The notes: generated from the letters alone by a model not told the origin. A stretch of 64,000 bases of DNA from Ruegeria spongiae (GCF_023502395.1 NZ_JAMFMB010000019.1:34390-98389), one strand, 5' to 3'. Counted from the stretch's first letter, positions 29,558 through 39,849 are shown. Program-made: numbers and translations.

Positions 29558-30603
29558 CCTCCGCTCCAATCCAGCACGACTTTGCCGGATTGCCCCGATT
29601 TCATCGCTGAAAAGCCCTGCGCAAAGTCATCGACACCAAACCGGTGCGTGATCACCCGGCTCACATCCAAACCGTTCTGCAGCATGGCAATCATCTTGTA
29701 CCAGGTTTCGAACATCTCGCGGCCATAGACACCCTTGATGGTGATCGCCTTGAACACGATCCGGCTCCAATCCACCGGAGACTTGCCCGGAGGAATGCCC
29801 AACAACGCGATCTTACCGCCCATCACCAGTGCCTCGACCATCTGGTCCAGCGCCACCTGCGAGCCCGACATCTCTAGCCCCACATCAAACCCTTCCTTCA
29901 GACCCAGAGCCGCGATGACATCACCCAGATCCTCGCGGCTGACATCCACCACCCGCACCGTCGGCACCACATGTTCGGCCAGATTCAACCGGTCAGGGTT
30001 GATATCGGTGATCACCACATTGCGCGCACCCGCATGGCGGGCAACCGCCGCCGCCATGATGCCGATGGGGCCTGCGCCGGTGATCAACACATCCTCGCCC
30101 AGAAGATCAAAGCTGAGCGCGGTGTGCACCGCATTGCCCAGCGGGTCGAGAATGGCGCCGATTTCATCCGGAACGTCGTCCGGTAATGGCACCACATTGA
30201 AGGCGGGCAGCTTGAGATATTGCGCAAAAGCTCCCTGTTCGTTCACGCCAATCCCGCGCGTGCCGGGGTCAAGGTGGAACTTGCCCGCCCGGCTCTGACG
30301 GCTTTCGGTTCCGATCAGATGCCCCTCGCCCGAGCAACGCTGACCGATCTCCAACCCGGTCACATCCTTACCAATCTCGACGATTTCACCCGCAAACTCG
30401 TGGCCAGTGATCATCGGCACCGGCACGGTCGAAGCAGCCCAGTCATCCCAGTTCCAGATATGGATATCGGTGCCGCAGATGCCGGTCTTGGTCACCCGGA
30501 TCAGTACCTCGTCCGGGCCAATTTCAGGCACAGGTGCCTGCACCATCCACAGGCCCTCCTCGGGCTTGGACTTCTCCAGCGCCGTCATCGTGTTGGGTCG
30601 CAT
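29554..30603 (-). CDS. tdh: L-threonine 3-dehydrogenase lacking the structural zinc cysteines
   Basis: Zinc/NAD alcohol-dehydrogenase-family enzyme (349 residues) that oxidises threonine to 2-amino-3-ketobutyrate. The catalytic zinc ligands are present ([22 protein letters not shown]), as are the NAD fold ([27 protein letters not shown]) and the Tdh signature [13 protein letters not shown]. The lobe that binds structural zinc in E. coli Tdh aligns without gaps ([19 protein letters not shown]), but its four Cys are Gly, Ser, Ser and Asp here. Start and kbl stop overlap by one base (TGATG). Confidence 0.93.
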   Translation of the reverse strand: MRPNTMTALEKSKPEEGLWMVQAPVPEIGPDEVLIRVTKTGICGTDIHIWNWDDWAASTVPVPMITGHEFAGEIVEIGKDVTGLEIGQRCSGEGHLIGTESRQSRAGKFHLDPGTRGIGVNEQGAFAQYLKLPAFNVVPLPDDVPDEIGAILDPLGNAVHTALSFDLLGEDVLITGAGPIGIMAAAVARHAGARNVVITDINPDRLNLAEHVVPTVRVVDVSREDLGDVIAALGLKEGFDVGLEMSGSQVALDQMVEALVMGGKIALLGIPPGKSPVDWSRIVFKAITIKGVYGREMFETWYKMIAMLQNGLDVSRVITHRFGVDDFAQGFSAMKSGQSGKVVLDWSGG

Positions 30604-31787
30604 CAGATCACCCCCAAAGCCTTGCCGACCTTGCCAAAGGCTGCCAGCGCACGGTCCAGTTCGTCCCTTGTCAGAGCCGCATTCATCTGGGTTCTGATCC
30701 GCGCCTGGCCGCGCGGCACCACTGGAAAGAAGAAGCCCGAGACATAAACACCCTCATCAAACAGCCGCGTCGCCATGTCCTGCGCCAGCTGCGCTTCGCC
30801 CAGCATCACCGGGATGATCGGATGCTCGCCCGGCAACAGGTCAAAGCCAAGTTTCTCCAGCCCGGCACGCCAGTGGTTGGCGTTGTCGAAAAGCCGCGCG
30901 CGCAGGTCGGCGCCTTTTTCGACAAGACGGATCGCTTCCAGCCCGGCGGCGACGATGGACGGCGGCAGCGAGTTCGAGAACAGATAGGGCCGCGCCCGCT
31001 GCCGCAGCAGGTCGATCACTGGCTGCGGCCCGGCGATGTAACCGCCGATTGCCCCCCCCAATGCCTTGCCCAGCGTCCCGGTTAGGATGTCCACGTCGAC
31101 ACCGAAATGATCCGGCGTGCCCGCGCCGTTCGGCCCCATGAAGCCGGTGGCGTGGCAGTCATCGACCATCACGATGGCATCGTATTTATCCGCCAACTCG
31201 CGAATCTTCGGCAGGTTGGCCAGGTAGCCATCCATCGAGAACACGCCATCGGTGGCGATCATGATATGGCGTGCCCCGTCCTCGCGCGCCTGTTTCAGCC
31301 AGGCTTCGAGGTCGTTCATGTCGTTGTTCAGATAGCGGTAGCGTTTGGCCTTGCACAGCCGCACCCCGTCGATGATCGAGGCATGGTTCAGACTGTCCGA
31401 GATGATGGCGTCTTCAGGCCCTAACAAGGGCTCAAACAGCCCGCCATTGGCATCGAAGCAGGCCGCGAACAGGATCGCATCATCCTTTTTCAGAAATGTC
31501 GCCAGCCTGTGTTCCAGCTCCCGGTGAATGTCCTGCGTGCCGCAGATAAACCGGACCGAGGCCATCCCAAAACCCTTGGGTTCCATTGCGTCGCGAGCCG
31601 CGGCAATCAGATCGGGGTGATCGGCCAGACCCAGATAGTTGTTGGCGCACAGGTTGATGACCTGCCGTCCACCCACGGTGATCTCGCCGCCTTGCGGCGA
31701 GGTGATCATTCGCTCGCGTTTATAGAGCCCCTCGGCCTCGATCTGAGCGAGCGTGTCAGAGATTTGCGACAGAAATGCGTGCGACAT
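30603..31787 (-). CDS. kbl: 2-amino-3-ketobutyrate CoA ligase (glycine C-acetyltransferase)
   Basis: PLP enzyme that cleaves 2-amino-3-ketobutyrate with CoA to glycine and acetyl-CoA, directly after Tdh. It has 394 residues with [20 protein letters not shown] and the PLP lysine in [14 protein letters not shown]. The start [13 protein letters not shown] follows GGAGGT; the upstream Met adds four residues with no ribosome site. It forms an operon with tdh. Confidence 0.95.
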   Translation of the reverse strand: MSHAFLSQISDTLAQIEAEGLYKRERMITSPQGGEITVGGRQVINLCANNYLGLADHPDLIAAARDAMEPKGFGMASVRFICGTQDIHRELEHRLATFLKKDDAILFAACFDANGGLFEPLLGPEDAIISDSLNHASIIDGVRLCKAKRYRYLNNDMNDLEAWLKQAREDGARHIMIATDGVFSMDGYLANLPKIRELADKYDAIVMVDDCHATGFMGPNGAGTPDHFGVDVDILTGTLGKALGGAIGGYIAGPQPVIDLLRQRARPYLFSNSLPPSIVAAGLEAIRLVEKGADLRARLFDNANHWRAGLEKLGFDLLPGEHPIIPVMLGEAQLAQDMATRLFDEGVYVSGFFFPVVPRGQARIRTQMNAALTRDELDRALAAFGKVGKALGVI

Positions 31788-31886
31788 GGCGACCTCCATT
31801 TGAGTCGCACATCTAGCATAACGGATGGGATTCCCAAATAGGGGATTTCACGATACTGGAAAAAAATCCGTAAAGACGGAAATCGA

Positions 31887-32453
31887 TCAGGCATTCTTGA
31901 CGATCAGGAAAACCCGCGCCGCACCGTCCCGTGCCGCGATGGCATGCGGTACGTCTGCGGCGTAGCGCGCCGTGTCGCCGGCCTCCAGATCACTGACCGC
32001 CGTGCCCGAGGTGACCCGCACAGTGCCTTCCAGCACCGTCAGCTGTTCTTGCGCGCCGCGCATATGGGGCTGGCTGCTGAGGATACCCTCTGCCTCGAAG
32101 CGGATGTCATAGACCTCATGCCCGCCCGCCTCTTCGGGCGGGGACAGGATGCGAATGCGGCATCCCTGACCCATATTGTCGATGCTGGGCACTTCGTCCC
32201 GGCGCAGGACCTCGATCTTGTCGGTACTGTCGCCATCCTCCAGCAGTCCGGCGAAATCGACCTGCAAAGCGCGGGTCAGGTTCCACAGGATGGCGATGGT
32301 CGGGCTGCTCTCGCCGCGCTCGATCTGGCTGACCATCGAGCGGGACACACCGCTGAGATTGGACACTGCCTCGAGCGACAAACCCTGCGCGCGGCGGGCC
32401 TCTTTCAGCCGGGCTGGCAGGCGGTTCAGGATATCGTCAGGGCTTTCCGTCAT
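31887..32453 (-). CDS. XRE-family regulator with C-terminal cupin domain
   Basis: A 188-residue regulator. The N-terminal helix-turn-helix is ARLKEARRAQGLSLEAVSNLSG, then SRSMVSQIERGESSPTIAILWNLTRAL. A cupin fold follows (HMRGAQEQLTVLEGTVRV... AGDTARYAADVPHAI). Such XRE-cupin proteins often control amino-acid or sulfur metabolism. It lies just upstream of kbl-tdh on the same strand and diverges from a thiolase gene, so both are candidate targets. The start at MTESPDDIL is set by the domain edge; its ribosome site is weak. Confidence 0.85.
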   Translation of the reverse strand: MTESPDDILNRLPARLKEARRAQGLSLEAVSNLSGVSRSMVSQIERGESSPTIAILWNLTRALQVDFAGLLEDGDSTDKIEVLRRDEVPSIDNMGQGCRIRILSPPEEAGGHEVYDIRFEAEGILSSQPHMRGAQEQLTVLEGTVRVTSGTAVSDLEAGDTARYAADVPHAIAARDGAARVFLIVKNA

Positions 32454-32507
32454 GACGGATTTTCTGCGCGTCACGGAGATGTTTGTCAATTGCAGATGTG
32501 ACCCCAC

Positions 32508-32519
32508 GTCCCATGGGAC
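32508..32519. promoter_or_regulatory. Perfect palindrome in the regulator/thiolase divergent promoter region
   Basis: GTCCCATGGGAC is a perfect 12-base palindrome between the XRE-cupin and thiolase starts. A related symmetric site, TGGGA-T-TCCCA, lies at 31826-31836 upstream of kbl. Both carry TCCC/GGGA halves, so both could be sites for the XRE-cupin protein; this is inference from symmetry. Confidence 0.3.
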
Positions 32520-32569
32520 ACTGCACAGGGCCAAGTGCATACTCCGCGCAAAATCGTGAGGAGTGATAC

Positions 32570-33745
32570 ATGACCGATGTCGTAATTCTGGATGGTGCGC
32601 GCACCGCTATTGGCACCTTTGGCGGGGCGCTGGCCTCGACCGCGCCGATTGATCTGGCCACCGTTGTGACCGAGGCCGCGCTGGAACGGTCAGGCGTCGA
32701 AGGCGGGCAGATTGGTAGCGTGGTTTTCGGCCATGTGATCAACACCGAGCCGCGCGACATGTATCTGAGCCGCGTTGCCGCGATGCAGGCGGGTATCCCG
32801 AACGGCACACCTGCGATGAACGTGAACCGGCTGTGCGGGTCCGGCGCGCAGGCCATTGTGTCGGCGACCCAGTCCCTGATGCTGGGCGATGCCGAGTTCG
32901 CCGTTGCAGGCGGCGCCGAGAGCATGTCGCGCAGCCCCTATATCACGCCTTCGACCCGCTGGGGTCAGAAGATGGGCGATGTGGCCTCGCTCGACATGAT
33001 GCTGGGGGCGCTGAACTGCCCGTTCGGCACCGGCCATATGGGCGTGACCGCCGAGAATGTGGCGGATGAGCACCAGATCACCCGCGAGGACATGGACGGT
33101 TTCGCAATGACCAGCCAGATCCGCGCGGCGGCGGCGATTGAGGGTGGTTTGTTCGACAGCCAGATCGCGCCTGTGCAGGTCAAGGTCCGCCGTGACATGG
33201 TCGATTTCAAGGTGGATGAACACCCCAAGGCAACAACTGTTGAGGCGCTGGCCGGGCTGCGGGCGGTGTTCAAGAAGGACGGTCGGGTCACTGCGGGCAA
33301 CGCTTCGGGCATCAATGACGGCGCGGCGGCGATGGTGCTGGCGCGGGCCGAAGCCGCAGAACGCGCCGGGCTGAAGCCACGCGCACGCATTCTGGGCTAT
33401 GCCCATGCGGGTGTGCGCCCCGAGGTGATGGGGATCGGCCCGGTGCCGGCGGTTCAGAACCTGATGGCCAAGACCGGTCTGTCGGTGGATGATTTCGATG
33501 TGATCGAAAGCAACGAGGCCTTTGCCTCGCAGGCGCTGGCGGTGAACAAGGAACTCGGGCTGGATGCGGCCAAGGTGAACCCAAATGGCGGGGCCATCGC
33601 TCTGGGTCATCCGGTGGGTGCGACCGGTGCAATCATCACCATGAAGGCGCTTTATGAGCTGGAACGCACCGGCGGGTCCAAGGGTCTGATCACCATGTGC
33701 ATTGGTGGCGGTCAGGGCATTGCCATTGCCATCGAACGGCTCTGA
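32570..33745 (+). CDS. Acetyl-CoA C-acetyltransferase / thiolase
   Basis: A 391-residue thiolase with all catalytic elements: the acyl-accepting Cys in NVNRLCGSGAQAI, NEAFASQALAV, the His in GGAIALGHPVGATGA, and the second Cys in TMCIGGGQGIA. It condenses or cleaves acetoacetyl-CoA-type substrates; synthetic versus degradative role is not decided by sequence. GAGGAG precedes the ATG. Kbl, encoded nearby, makes acetyl-CoA, but the pairing may be coincidental. Confidence 0.92.
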   Translation: MTDVVILDGARTAIGTFGGALASTAPIDLATVVTEAALERSGVEGGQIGSVVFGHVINTEPRDMYLSRVAAMQAGIPNGTPAMNVNRLCGSGAQAIVSATQSLMLGDAEFAVAGGAESMSRSPYITPSTRWGQKMGDVASLDMMLGALNCPFGTGHMGVTAENVADEHQITREDMDGFAMTSQIRAAAAIEGGLFDSQIAPVQVKVRRDMVDFKVDEHPKATTVEALAGLRAVFKKDGRVTAGNASGINDGAAAMVLARAEAAERAGLKPRARILGYAHAGVRPEVMGIGPVPAVQNLMAKTGLSVDDFDVIESNEAFASQALAVNKELGLDAAKVNPNGGAIALGHPVGATGAIITMKALYELERTGGSKGLITMCIGGGQGIAIAIERL

Positions 33746-33759
33746 GCCGGACCGCCGCA

Positions 33760-33778
33760 GGGGGGCTGTCTGCCCCCC
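33760..33778 (+). terminator. Stem-loop after the thiolase gene
   Basis: GGGGGGC and GCCCCCC pair perfectly around the loop TGTCT, 14 bases past the stop. The stem is strong, but no T-run follows. After it, up to about 34050, there is no recognisable gene. Confidence 0.6.
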
Positions 33779-34053
33779 ATCGCGCCATGCGCTATCCCAC
33801 CGAAGATTATGCGTGAGACATTGCCTCCGTTTTTCTCTGAGATGATGAAGGCGGTCGATTGCCCCGATGGCCATTCGGGAAGCTGACGACAGGCAGATCT
33901 CCCCGAGGAATGACCTGATCTAGGGTCGCAAATCGGCTTGCCTCCGGTCACATCAACCCAGCCAGCCGAACGGTAGAAGGGCCTTCGCAGCCGTGCATAA
34001 TCAAGGATAACGACCAAGATATCAGCAGTGACATCAGCGAGATAAATCGCACC

Positions 34054-34527
34054 AACATCATTGCGTTCGAAATCTCTAAAGCCAACCTCACTGTCCACAG
34101 CAAGCCAGTTGATCGGCAAACCATGATCCCGAACATGGTCTCGGCAATCAAACGGTTGCTCAGCGCCAGGAGGAAAGGTGGAACGTCTTTCATAATCTGT
34201 AAGGCGACGGGCGGATATGAGCGCCATGTTTTGCATTGCTGCGTCGAACTGAACCCGTCCGTTCATCGCGCACATCGGACGCGTACACGCAGCTTTGCGA
34301 AGTATCTCAGTCTATCTGCAAAAGCAGGTGCCGTAGACGCCCGAATGCTGGCATTGTTCGATGTGCAATCGGAGGGTTTGCGGCGGTGGCAGAAATTGAA
34401 CCAGGCAACGGTTGAGTTGCGAGGCTTACGAAGAAGACACAATGATCTGGCTCAGATGAGCGGGTCAGAACAAACGGGCTGGAACATCCACACATCAAAG
34501 AGGTTGAACGATCCCCGAGACGCGTGA
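34054..34527 (+). pseudogene. Remnant of an IS110-family transposase (N-terminal part)
   Basis: One frame reads an IS110-like N-terminal domain: AFEISKANLTVHSKP at the start (normally IDVSK, here the first acidic residue is Glu), PNMVSAIKRLL, then ICKATGGYERHVL, and LSLSAKAGAVDARMLALF, where family members have KTDAxDA. There is no start codon at the right place, key acidic residues are changed, and the C-terminal Ser-containing domain is absent. It is a dead fragment between the thiolase gene and dxs. Confidence 0.7.
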
Positions 34528-34591
34528 CCCGGATGAGCGGAAATGATCCCAAACGACGAAGGAAAACGAGCTTGACCCAAACCCCCGATTA

Positions 34592-34904
34592 GAGAAGCGG
34601 CGCATTTGGCGAAAGATACACATAGGCATTGACGAGCAAACGCTGGGAGTGCGGGCCGTTGAAGTCACGACAAGTAACGTCGGCCCCTCTCGGCGGCATC
34701 CTGCGGATGCGCCTGCTGGGCAATGGATGGAGTGGGTACCACCGCAGAAGCCGCGTCGAGAGCAAGATGCACGGTGTGAAACTGATGGGCCAATCGCTGA
34801 TGGCGCGAGATTTTGCTCGGCAGGGCGCGGAAATCCAAATCCGTGCCGCCATCCTCAACCGTTACGCCACACTTGGCATACCTGTCACAGAACTCGCAGG
34901 ATAA
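34592..34904 (+). pseudogene. Remnant of an IS5-family transposase with internal deletion and frameshift
   Basis: Two pieces of an IS5-type DDE transposase lie in different frames. The first (34592 to about 34684) reads KRRIWRKIHIGIDEQTL then RAVEVTTSNVG. The second (about 34690-34904) reads WSGYHRRSRVESKMHGVKLM then MARDFARQGAEIQIRAAILN, ending GIPVTELAG and a stop. The middle catalytic part is missing. The 60 bases after the stop still look like the IS end (an ATTTGTGCAACA segment near 34943). The element is inactive. Confidence 0.75.
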
Positions 34905-35099
34905 GCCCATCCGGGGAAAGCGGAACTGCCGGTATCAACCGATTTGTGCAACATTGCCTTCGTAGAGTCCCAACTGCTCGTGCCCACCAACTACAATGCT
35001 GGTTTCAAACAGTGAACCCTCCAACAGGAATTGCTCAACAAAGCAATCCCAACAAATGAACTGCACCATTGATCCCGGGGATCATACAACCAGTTGCTG

Positions 35100-37028
35100 T
35101 CATGCCCGCTGTTCAACAATTGTGGCGACGCCCAAAACTGCCAGAACTTTGGCCTCGATCTGTTCGGCATTCATGGCGGCGGTGCTGTACATATCCGCCG
35201 GGCTGGACTGATCGATAAAGGTATCGGGCAGCACCATCGAGCGGTATTTGAGGCCGCTGTCAAACACAGCCTCCTCGGCCAGCAGTTGCGCCACGTGACT
35301 GCCAAACCCGCCCACTGCGCCCTCTTCGATGGTGATCAGCGCTTCATGACCTGAGGCGAGGTCAAGGATCATTTCCCGGTCCAACGGCTTGGCGAAGCGG
35401 GCGTCGGCGATGGTGGGGCGGATGCCGCGCGCCTCCAGCGCTTCGGCGGCTTTCTGCACCTCTGACAGGCGGGTGCCGAAGGAGAGCAGCGCCACGCGTG
35501 CGCCTTGCTGTATCATTCGGCCCTTGCCGATCTCAAGCAATTCGCCGCGTTCGGGCAGGTCAACGCCACTCCCCTCGCCACGTGGATAGCGGAACGCGAT
35601 AGGGCCTGCGTCATGGGCGGCGGCTGTGGCCACCATATGCACCAGCTCGGCCTCGTCGGCGGCGGCCATCACCACCATGCCGGGCAGGTTGGCCATGTAG
35701 GCAATGTCGAAGCTGCCCGCATGGGTCGCACCATCGGCCCCCACCAGACCAGCGCGGTCGATGGCGAAACGCACCGGCAGGCGCTGGATCGCAACATCAT
35801 GCACCACCTGGTCGTAGCCACGCTGCAGGAAAGTGGAATACATCGCGCAGAACGGCTTCATCCCACCCGCCGCCAGCGCCGCCGAGAAGGTCACGCCATG
35901 CTGTTCGGCGATGCCCACATCGAAACAGCGCGACGGGAAGCGTTCGGCGAAGAGGTTCAGCCCGGTACCATCAGGCATCGCAGCGGTAACGGCCACGATC
36001 TTGTCATCGCGCATGGCCTCTTCGACCAATGTCTTGCCAAAAACCGAAGTGTAGCTGGGCGCATTGGAAGGCGCTTTTTTCTGCTCGCCGGTGACCAGGT
36101 CGAATTTCGCGGTGGCATGGCCCTTGTCGCGGGCGGCCTCGGCGGGGGCGTAACCCTTGCCCTTCTTGGTCAGCGCATGGATCAGGATTGGCCCGGTGGC
36201 GCGCGCCTTGACTGTGCGCAGCACTGGCAGCAACTGGTCCATGTCGTGGCCATCTATGGGGCCGATATAGGAAAAGCCCAGCTCTTCAAACATGGTGCCG
36301 CCCATCGCCATGCCCTTGAGCATGTCCTTGGCGCGTTTCGCCCCCTCGCGGAAGGGTTCGGGCAATAGCGACACCGCGCCTTTTGCAGCGGCTTTCAGAT
36401 CCTGAAACGGCTCTTCGGTATAAAGCCGTGAGAGATAGCTCGAGAGCGCCCCGGTCGGCGGCGCGATGCTCATTTCGTTGTCGTTCAGAATGACAACCAG
36501 ACGCTTATTCAAATGACCGGCGTTGTTCATCGCCTCAAAGGCCATGCCCGCAGACATCGATCCGTCGCCAATGACGGCAATCGCGTCGCCCAGCCCTTCG
36601 GGGGTGACTCCGCCCAGATCGCGGGCCACGGCAAAGCCCAAAGCGGCGCTGATTGAGGTCGAGCTATGGGCCGCGCCAAACGGATCATAGGGGCTTTCGC
36701 TGCGCTTGGTGAACCCGCTCAGCCCGTCCTTCATCCGCAGGGTGCGAATACGGTCGCGGCGTTCGGTCAGGATCTTGTGGGGGTAACACTGGTGGCCCAC
36801 ATCCCAGATGATCTTGTCGCGGGGCGTGTCAAAAACCGCATGCAGCGCCACGGTCAATTCCACCACACCCAGACCTGCGCCCAGATGCCCGCCGGTCACC
36901 GAGACCGCCGAGATGGTTTCGGACCGCAGCTCGGAGGCAAGCTGTGTCAACTGCGTATCACTGAACCGCTTGAGATCCGCAGGGCGGTTCACAAGATCCA
37001 GCAGGGGCGTGTTCGGACGGTCAGACAT
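35100..37028 (-). CDS. dxs: 1-deoxy-D-xylulose-5-phosphate synthase
   Basis: Thiamine-diphosphate enzyme that starts the MEP isoprenoid pathway from pyruvate and glyceraldehyde 3-phosphate. It has 642 residues with [15 protein letters not shown], the TPP/Mg motif [18 protein letters not shown], and the catalytic Glu in [22 protein letters not shown] precedes the ATG. It lies last in a run deacetylase-xseB-ispA-dxs on the minus strand; IS debris lies beyond its 3' end. Confidence 0.96.
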   Translation of the reverse strand: MSDRPNTPLLDLVNRPADLKRFSDTQLTQLASELRSETISAVSVTGGHLGAGLGVVELTVALHAVFDTPRDKIIWDVGHQCYPHKILTERRDRIRTLRMKDGLSGFTKRSESPYDPFGAAHSSTSISAALGFAVARDLGGVTPEGLGDAIAVIGDGSMSAGMAFEAMNNAGHLNKRLVVILNDNEMSIAPPTGALSSYLSRLYTEEPFQDLKAAAKGAVSLLPEPFREGAKRAKDMLKGMAMGGTMFEELGFSYIGPIDGHDMDQLLPVLRTVKARATGPILIHALTKKGKGYAPAEAARDKGHATAKFDLVTGEQKKAPSNAPSYTSVFGKTLVEEAMRDDKIVAVTAAMPDGTGLNLFAERFPSRCFDVGIAEQHGVTFSAALAAGGMKPFCAMYSTFLQRGYDQVVHDVAIQRLPVRFAIDRAGLVGADGATHAGSFDIAYMANLPGMVVMAAADEAELVHMVATAAAHDAGPIAFRYPRGEGSGVDLPERGELLEIGKGRMIQQGARVALLSFGTRLSEVQKAAEALEARGIRPTIADARFAKPLDREMILDLASGHEALITIEEGAVGGFGSHVAQLLAEEAVFDSGLKYRSMVLPDTFIDQSSPADMYSTAAMNAEQIEAKVLAVLGVATIVEQRA

Positions 37029-37046
37029 GGCGCCTCCAAGCGCGGA

Positions 37047-37916
37047 TTAGCTGTCGCGGGCAATAACGAAGCGCGCGGCCTGCTTCAAGGTCTCGGTACG
37101 TGAACCAAACGGTTCCAACGCAGCGTTTGCCTGCTCGATCAACTCTGCGGCGCGTGATCTGGCCTGATCCAGACCCAACAGCGATACAAAAGTGGCTTTG
37201 CCCGCCGCATCGTCCTTGTTCAGCCGTTTGCCAGCCTTTTCGGCATCCCCCTCAACATCCAAGATGTCGTCGGCGATCTGAAAAGCAAGCCCAAGCGCCC
37301 GGGCATATTGGCGCAGCGGAGCAGGATCGGCCTCTGCCAGCACCGCGCCCACGCTGGCCGACCATTCGATCAGCGCGCCGGTTTTGCCCGCCTGCAGGCG
37401 GGTGATCTGATCCAGATCCAGCGGCGCGGGCGCGGCCTCGGCCGCCATGTCCAGCGCCTGACCCAGCACCATTCCGTTTGCACCACTGGCCTCAGACAGG
37501 CTCTGTACAAGGGAAATTCGCGTCTCAGCCGTTCCCACGGCTACGCGGGCCACCAGATCGAAGGCCAGCGTTTGCAGCGCGTCACCCGCCAGCACGGCAG
37601 TGGCCTCGTCCCATTTGACATGCACCGTCGGCTGGCCGCGCCGCAGATCGTCATCATCCATGCAGGGCAGGTCGTCATGCACCAGACTATAGGCGTGCAA
37701 AGCCTCGATCGCGGTGGCAGGCCAGATCGCGCGGGTCGTATCGACTTCGAACAGGCGGGCGGTTTCCAGCACCAGAAACCCGCGCAGCCGCTTGCCGCCG
37801 CGCGTGGCATATCCCATGGCGTGCGTCACAGGCAGATCGTCATAGGCGGCAAGAACCAGGTCGAACTGGTCTTGGATCCGCGCCGCATCCTGCCTCAGCT
37901 GGTCGCGGAACATCAC
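37047..37916 (-). CDS. ispA: Polyprenyl (farnesyl/geranyl-type) diphosphate synthase
   Basis: Elongates isopentenyl diphosphate units. It has 289 residues with the first Asp-rich motif HDDLPCMDDDDLRRG and the second QIADDILDVEGD, plus RGGKRLRGFLV near the N-terminus. Farnesyl diphosphate is the usual product in this context. It overlaps the xseB stop (ATGA) and is followed by dxs, so the first and a later isoprenoid enzyme share a transcript. Confidence 0.93.
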   Translation of the reverse strand: MMFRDQLRQDAARIQDQFDLVLAAYDDLPVTHAMGYATRGGKRLRGFLVLETARLFEVDTTRAIWPATAIEALHAYSLVHDDLPCMDDDDLRRGQPTVHVKWDEATAVLAGDALQTLAFDLVARVAVGTAETRISLVQSLSEASGANGMVLGQALDMAAEAAPAPLDLDQITRLQAGKTGALIEWSASVGAVLAEADPAPLRQYARALGLAFQIADDILDVEGDAEKAGKRLNKDDAAGKATFVSLLGLDQARSRAAELIEQANAALEPFGSRTETLKQAARFVIARDS

Positions 37917-38155
37917 ATGCCTTCGACGGGTTTCGTGCCTGTTGGTGTGCCGTCGCCATCCAACGTGATGGCGGCAACCTTTTCCTCGGCACGCTTCAAC
38001 TCATCCTCGCAGCGCTTCTTGAGCAAGGCGCCGCGTTCATAAAGCGTGATCGACTGGTCCAGCGCCACATCGCCGCGCTCCAACTGGCTCACGACGGCTT
38101 CCAGTTCCTTCATCGCCTGCTCAAAGCTCATCTGGTCCACGGGCGTGTCGGTCAT
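37913..38155 (-). CDS. xseB: Exodeoxyribonuclease VII small subunit
   Basis: An 80-residue helical subunit that partners XseA to degrade single-stranded DNA. It shows MSFEQAMKELEAVVSQLERGDVALDQSITLYERG, the family hallmark. It overlaps the deacetylase gene upstream and ispA downstream by four bases each; this xseB-ispA-dxs order is common in proteobacteria. Confidence 0.93.
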   Translation of the reverse strand: MTDTPVDQMSFEQAMKELEAVVSQLERGDVALDQSITLYERGALLKKRCEDELKRAEEKVAAITLDGDGTPTGTKPVEGM

Positions 38156-39078
38156 TGTGCTGCCTTTATCAGTTCTTCCACATGCGCCTTGGTCGAGGCG
38201 GCCAGCGCGTTCAGATCATATCCGCCTTCCAGAGTCGAGACGATACGGCCCTCGCAAAGCTCGGCTGCAAGGAGGCATATCTCGCGCGTCAGCCAGGCGA
38301 AATCGGCAGTTGCCCAGTTCAATCCGGCAAGCGGGTCGTCCTGATGTGCGTCGAATCCGGCCGAGATGATGATCAGCTCGGGCTTGAAGTCCCGCAGCCG
38401 GGGAAAGGCGAGTTGCTCATAGGCGTCGCGCATTTCGGCGCCACCGCCACCGGCATTGAGCGGGATGTTGACGAGCGTGTCAAAAAACCCGGTTTCATCA
38501 CGACGCCCCGACCCCGGCCAGAGCGGCATCTGATGCGAAGATATCACCAGCGCGCGACGCTCATCGCGTAGCAATTCCTGCGTGCCATTGCCGTGATGCA
38601 CGTCGAAATCCACCACCGCGACCCGCGACAAACCGTGATGGTCCAGCGCATGTTTGGCCGCCAGCGCCGCGTTGCCGAAGAAACAGAACCCCATGGCCAG
38701 ATCACGCTCGGCATGATGGCCCGGAGGGCGAATGGCGCAAAAGGCATTGCCAGCCTCACCGGTCAGTACCAGATCGACCGCGCGCAGGGCTGCGCCAGCT
38801 GCGCGATAGGCTGCTTCCAGCGAACCCGGCGACATAAAGGTATCGCCATCGATTTGCGCGTACCCCTCTGCAGGGCTCCGAGACCGGATCTGATCGACAT
38901 AGCTGACCGGATGTAGCCGCAGCAGATCGTCATCCGCTGCCAAGGGTGCTGTCACCCGCTCCAGCGCCAGAGGTTCCAGGGCATGCAGGATATGTTCAAG
39001 CCGCGCCACCCGTTCGGGATGTCCTGTTGGCGTTACATGGGCAAGACAATCGGCATGGGTCAACAGAGCAGTCTTCAT
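38152..39078 (-). CDS. Histone-deacetylase-family (AcuC/HDAC-like) amidohydrolase
   Basis: A 308-residue zinc deacetylase: RPPGHHAERDLAMGFCFFGN (catalytic His pair), VVDFDVHHGNGTQE (zinc Asp/His), and ISAGFDAHQDDPLAG. Bacterial members act on acetylated polyamines, acetoin-related substrates or proteins; the substrate here is unknown. The start MKTALLTHADC is set by the conserved beginning; 22 upstream residues are dropped. It is first in the coupled run to xseB-ispA-dxs. Confidence 0.88.
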   Translation of the reverse strand: MKTALLTHADCLAHVTPTGHPERVARLEHILHALEPLALERVTAPLAADDDLLRLHPVSYVDQIRSRSPAEGYAQIDGDTFMSPGSLEAAYRAAGAALRAVDLVLTGEAGNAFCAIRPPGHHAERDLAMGFCFFGNAALAAKHALDHHGLSRVAVVDFDVHHGNGTQELLRDERRALVISSHQMPLWPGSGRRDETGFFDTLVNIPLNAGGGGAEMRDAYEQLAFPRLRDFKPELIIISAGFDAHQDDPLAGLNWATADFAWLTREICLLAAELCEGRIVSTLEGGYDLNALAASTKAHVEELIKAAQ

Positions 39079-39147
39079 CGGGGTCCGTTCTTCATCTGGC
39101 CAACAATATCCTCGCAGAAGGCAAAAAACACCGCGCAGCGGCACATC

Positions 39148-39849
39148 TCAGTCGGGTGCCAGCATATAGCCCGCACCGCGCACGGTCTGCAAATAGCGCG
39201 GTTGCTTCGGGTTAGGCTCGATCTTGCGCCGCAATCGAGTGATCTGCACATCCACCGCACGCTCCTGCGCCTGGCCACGATCCCGGCCCAGATCCTCGAC
39301 CAGTTTGGTGCGGCTGACGGCCTCGCCCGGTTGCGCAGAGAAAATCTTCATCAACTGGCTCTCGGTCGCAGTCAATCGCACCAGATCCTCGCCCTGCCAC
39401 ATCTCTCCGCGCTCGATATCATAGCGGATCGGTCCCAGATGCAGGATCTTCGGCGCGGTGTCCTCGGCGGGGGTGTCGGGCATGCGCCGCAGGATCGCGC
39501 TGATCCTGAGCAGCAGTTCCTTGGGCTCGAACGGTTTGGCCAGATAATCGTCTGCCCCGGCTTCCAGCCCGGCGATGCGGTGTTCGGTCTCACCGCGCGC
39601 GGTCAGCAGCAGGATCGGCGTGGTATGGGTCTCGCGCAGGCTGCGGGTCAGGCTGACGCCATCCTCGCCCGGCATCATCACATCCAGCACGATCATGTCG
39701 AAATCCAGCCCCGACAGCACCCGTCGTGCATGGGCGGCATCGCGGGCGGCGGTGACCAGAAACCCGTTGCGCATCAGGAATTTCTTGAGCAGATCGCGGA
39801 TGCGTTCATCATCATCAACGATCAGCAGATGCGCGTCCAGATCGCTCAT
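39148..39849 (-). CDS. petR: OmpR-family response regulator (PetR-like)
   Basis: A 233-residue regulator. The receiver has DDDERIRDLL, the phospho-Asp in MIVLDVMMPGEDG and the Lys in LAKPFEPKELL. The DNA-binding winged helix is at the C-terminus (VDVQITRLRRKIEPNP). It overlaps an upstream MarR-type gene (ATGA). The pair matches PetP-PetR described beside the bc1 genes in Rhodobacter capsulatus; here petABC lie 11 kb away. No histidine kinase is adjacent. Confidence 0.85.
   Translation of the reverse strand: MSDLDAHLLIVDDDERIRDLLKKFLMRNGFLVTAARDAAHARRVLSGLDFDMIVLDVMMPGEDGVSLTRSLRETHTTPILLLTARGETEHRIAGLEAGADDYLAKPFEPKELLLRISAILRRMPDTPAEDTAPKILHLGPIRYDIERGEMWQGEDLVRLTATESQLMKIFSAQPGEAVSRTKLVEDLGRDRGQAQERAVDVQITRLRRKIEPNPKQPRYLQTVRGAGYMLAPD

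Noticed and set aside
33712..34275. Minus-strand frame of 187 codons
   Set aside because: Runs antisense through the thiolase end, a stem-loop and the IS110 remnant; no coherent domain.
34649..35059. Plus-strand frame of 136 codons
   Set aside because: Contains the first IS5 transposase piece in frame, then leaves frame; annotated as part of the IS5 remnant instead.
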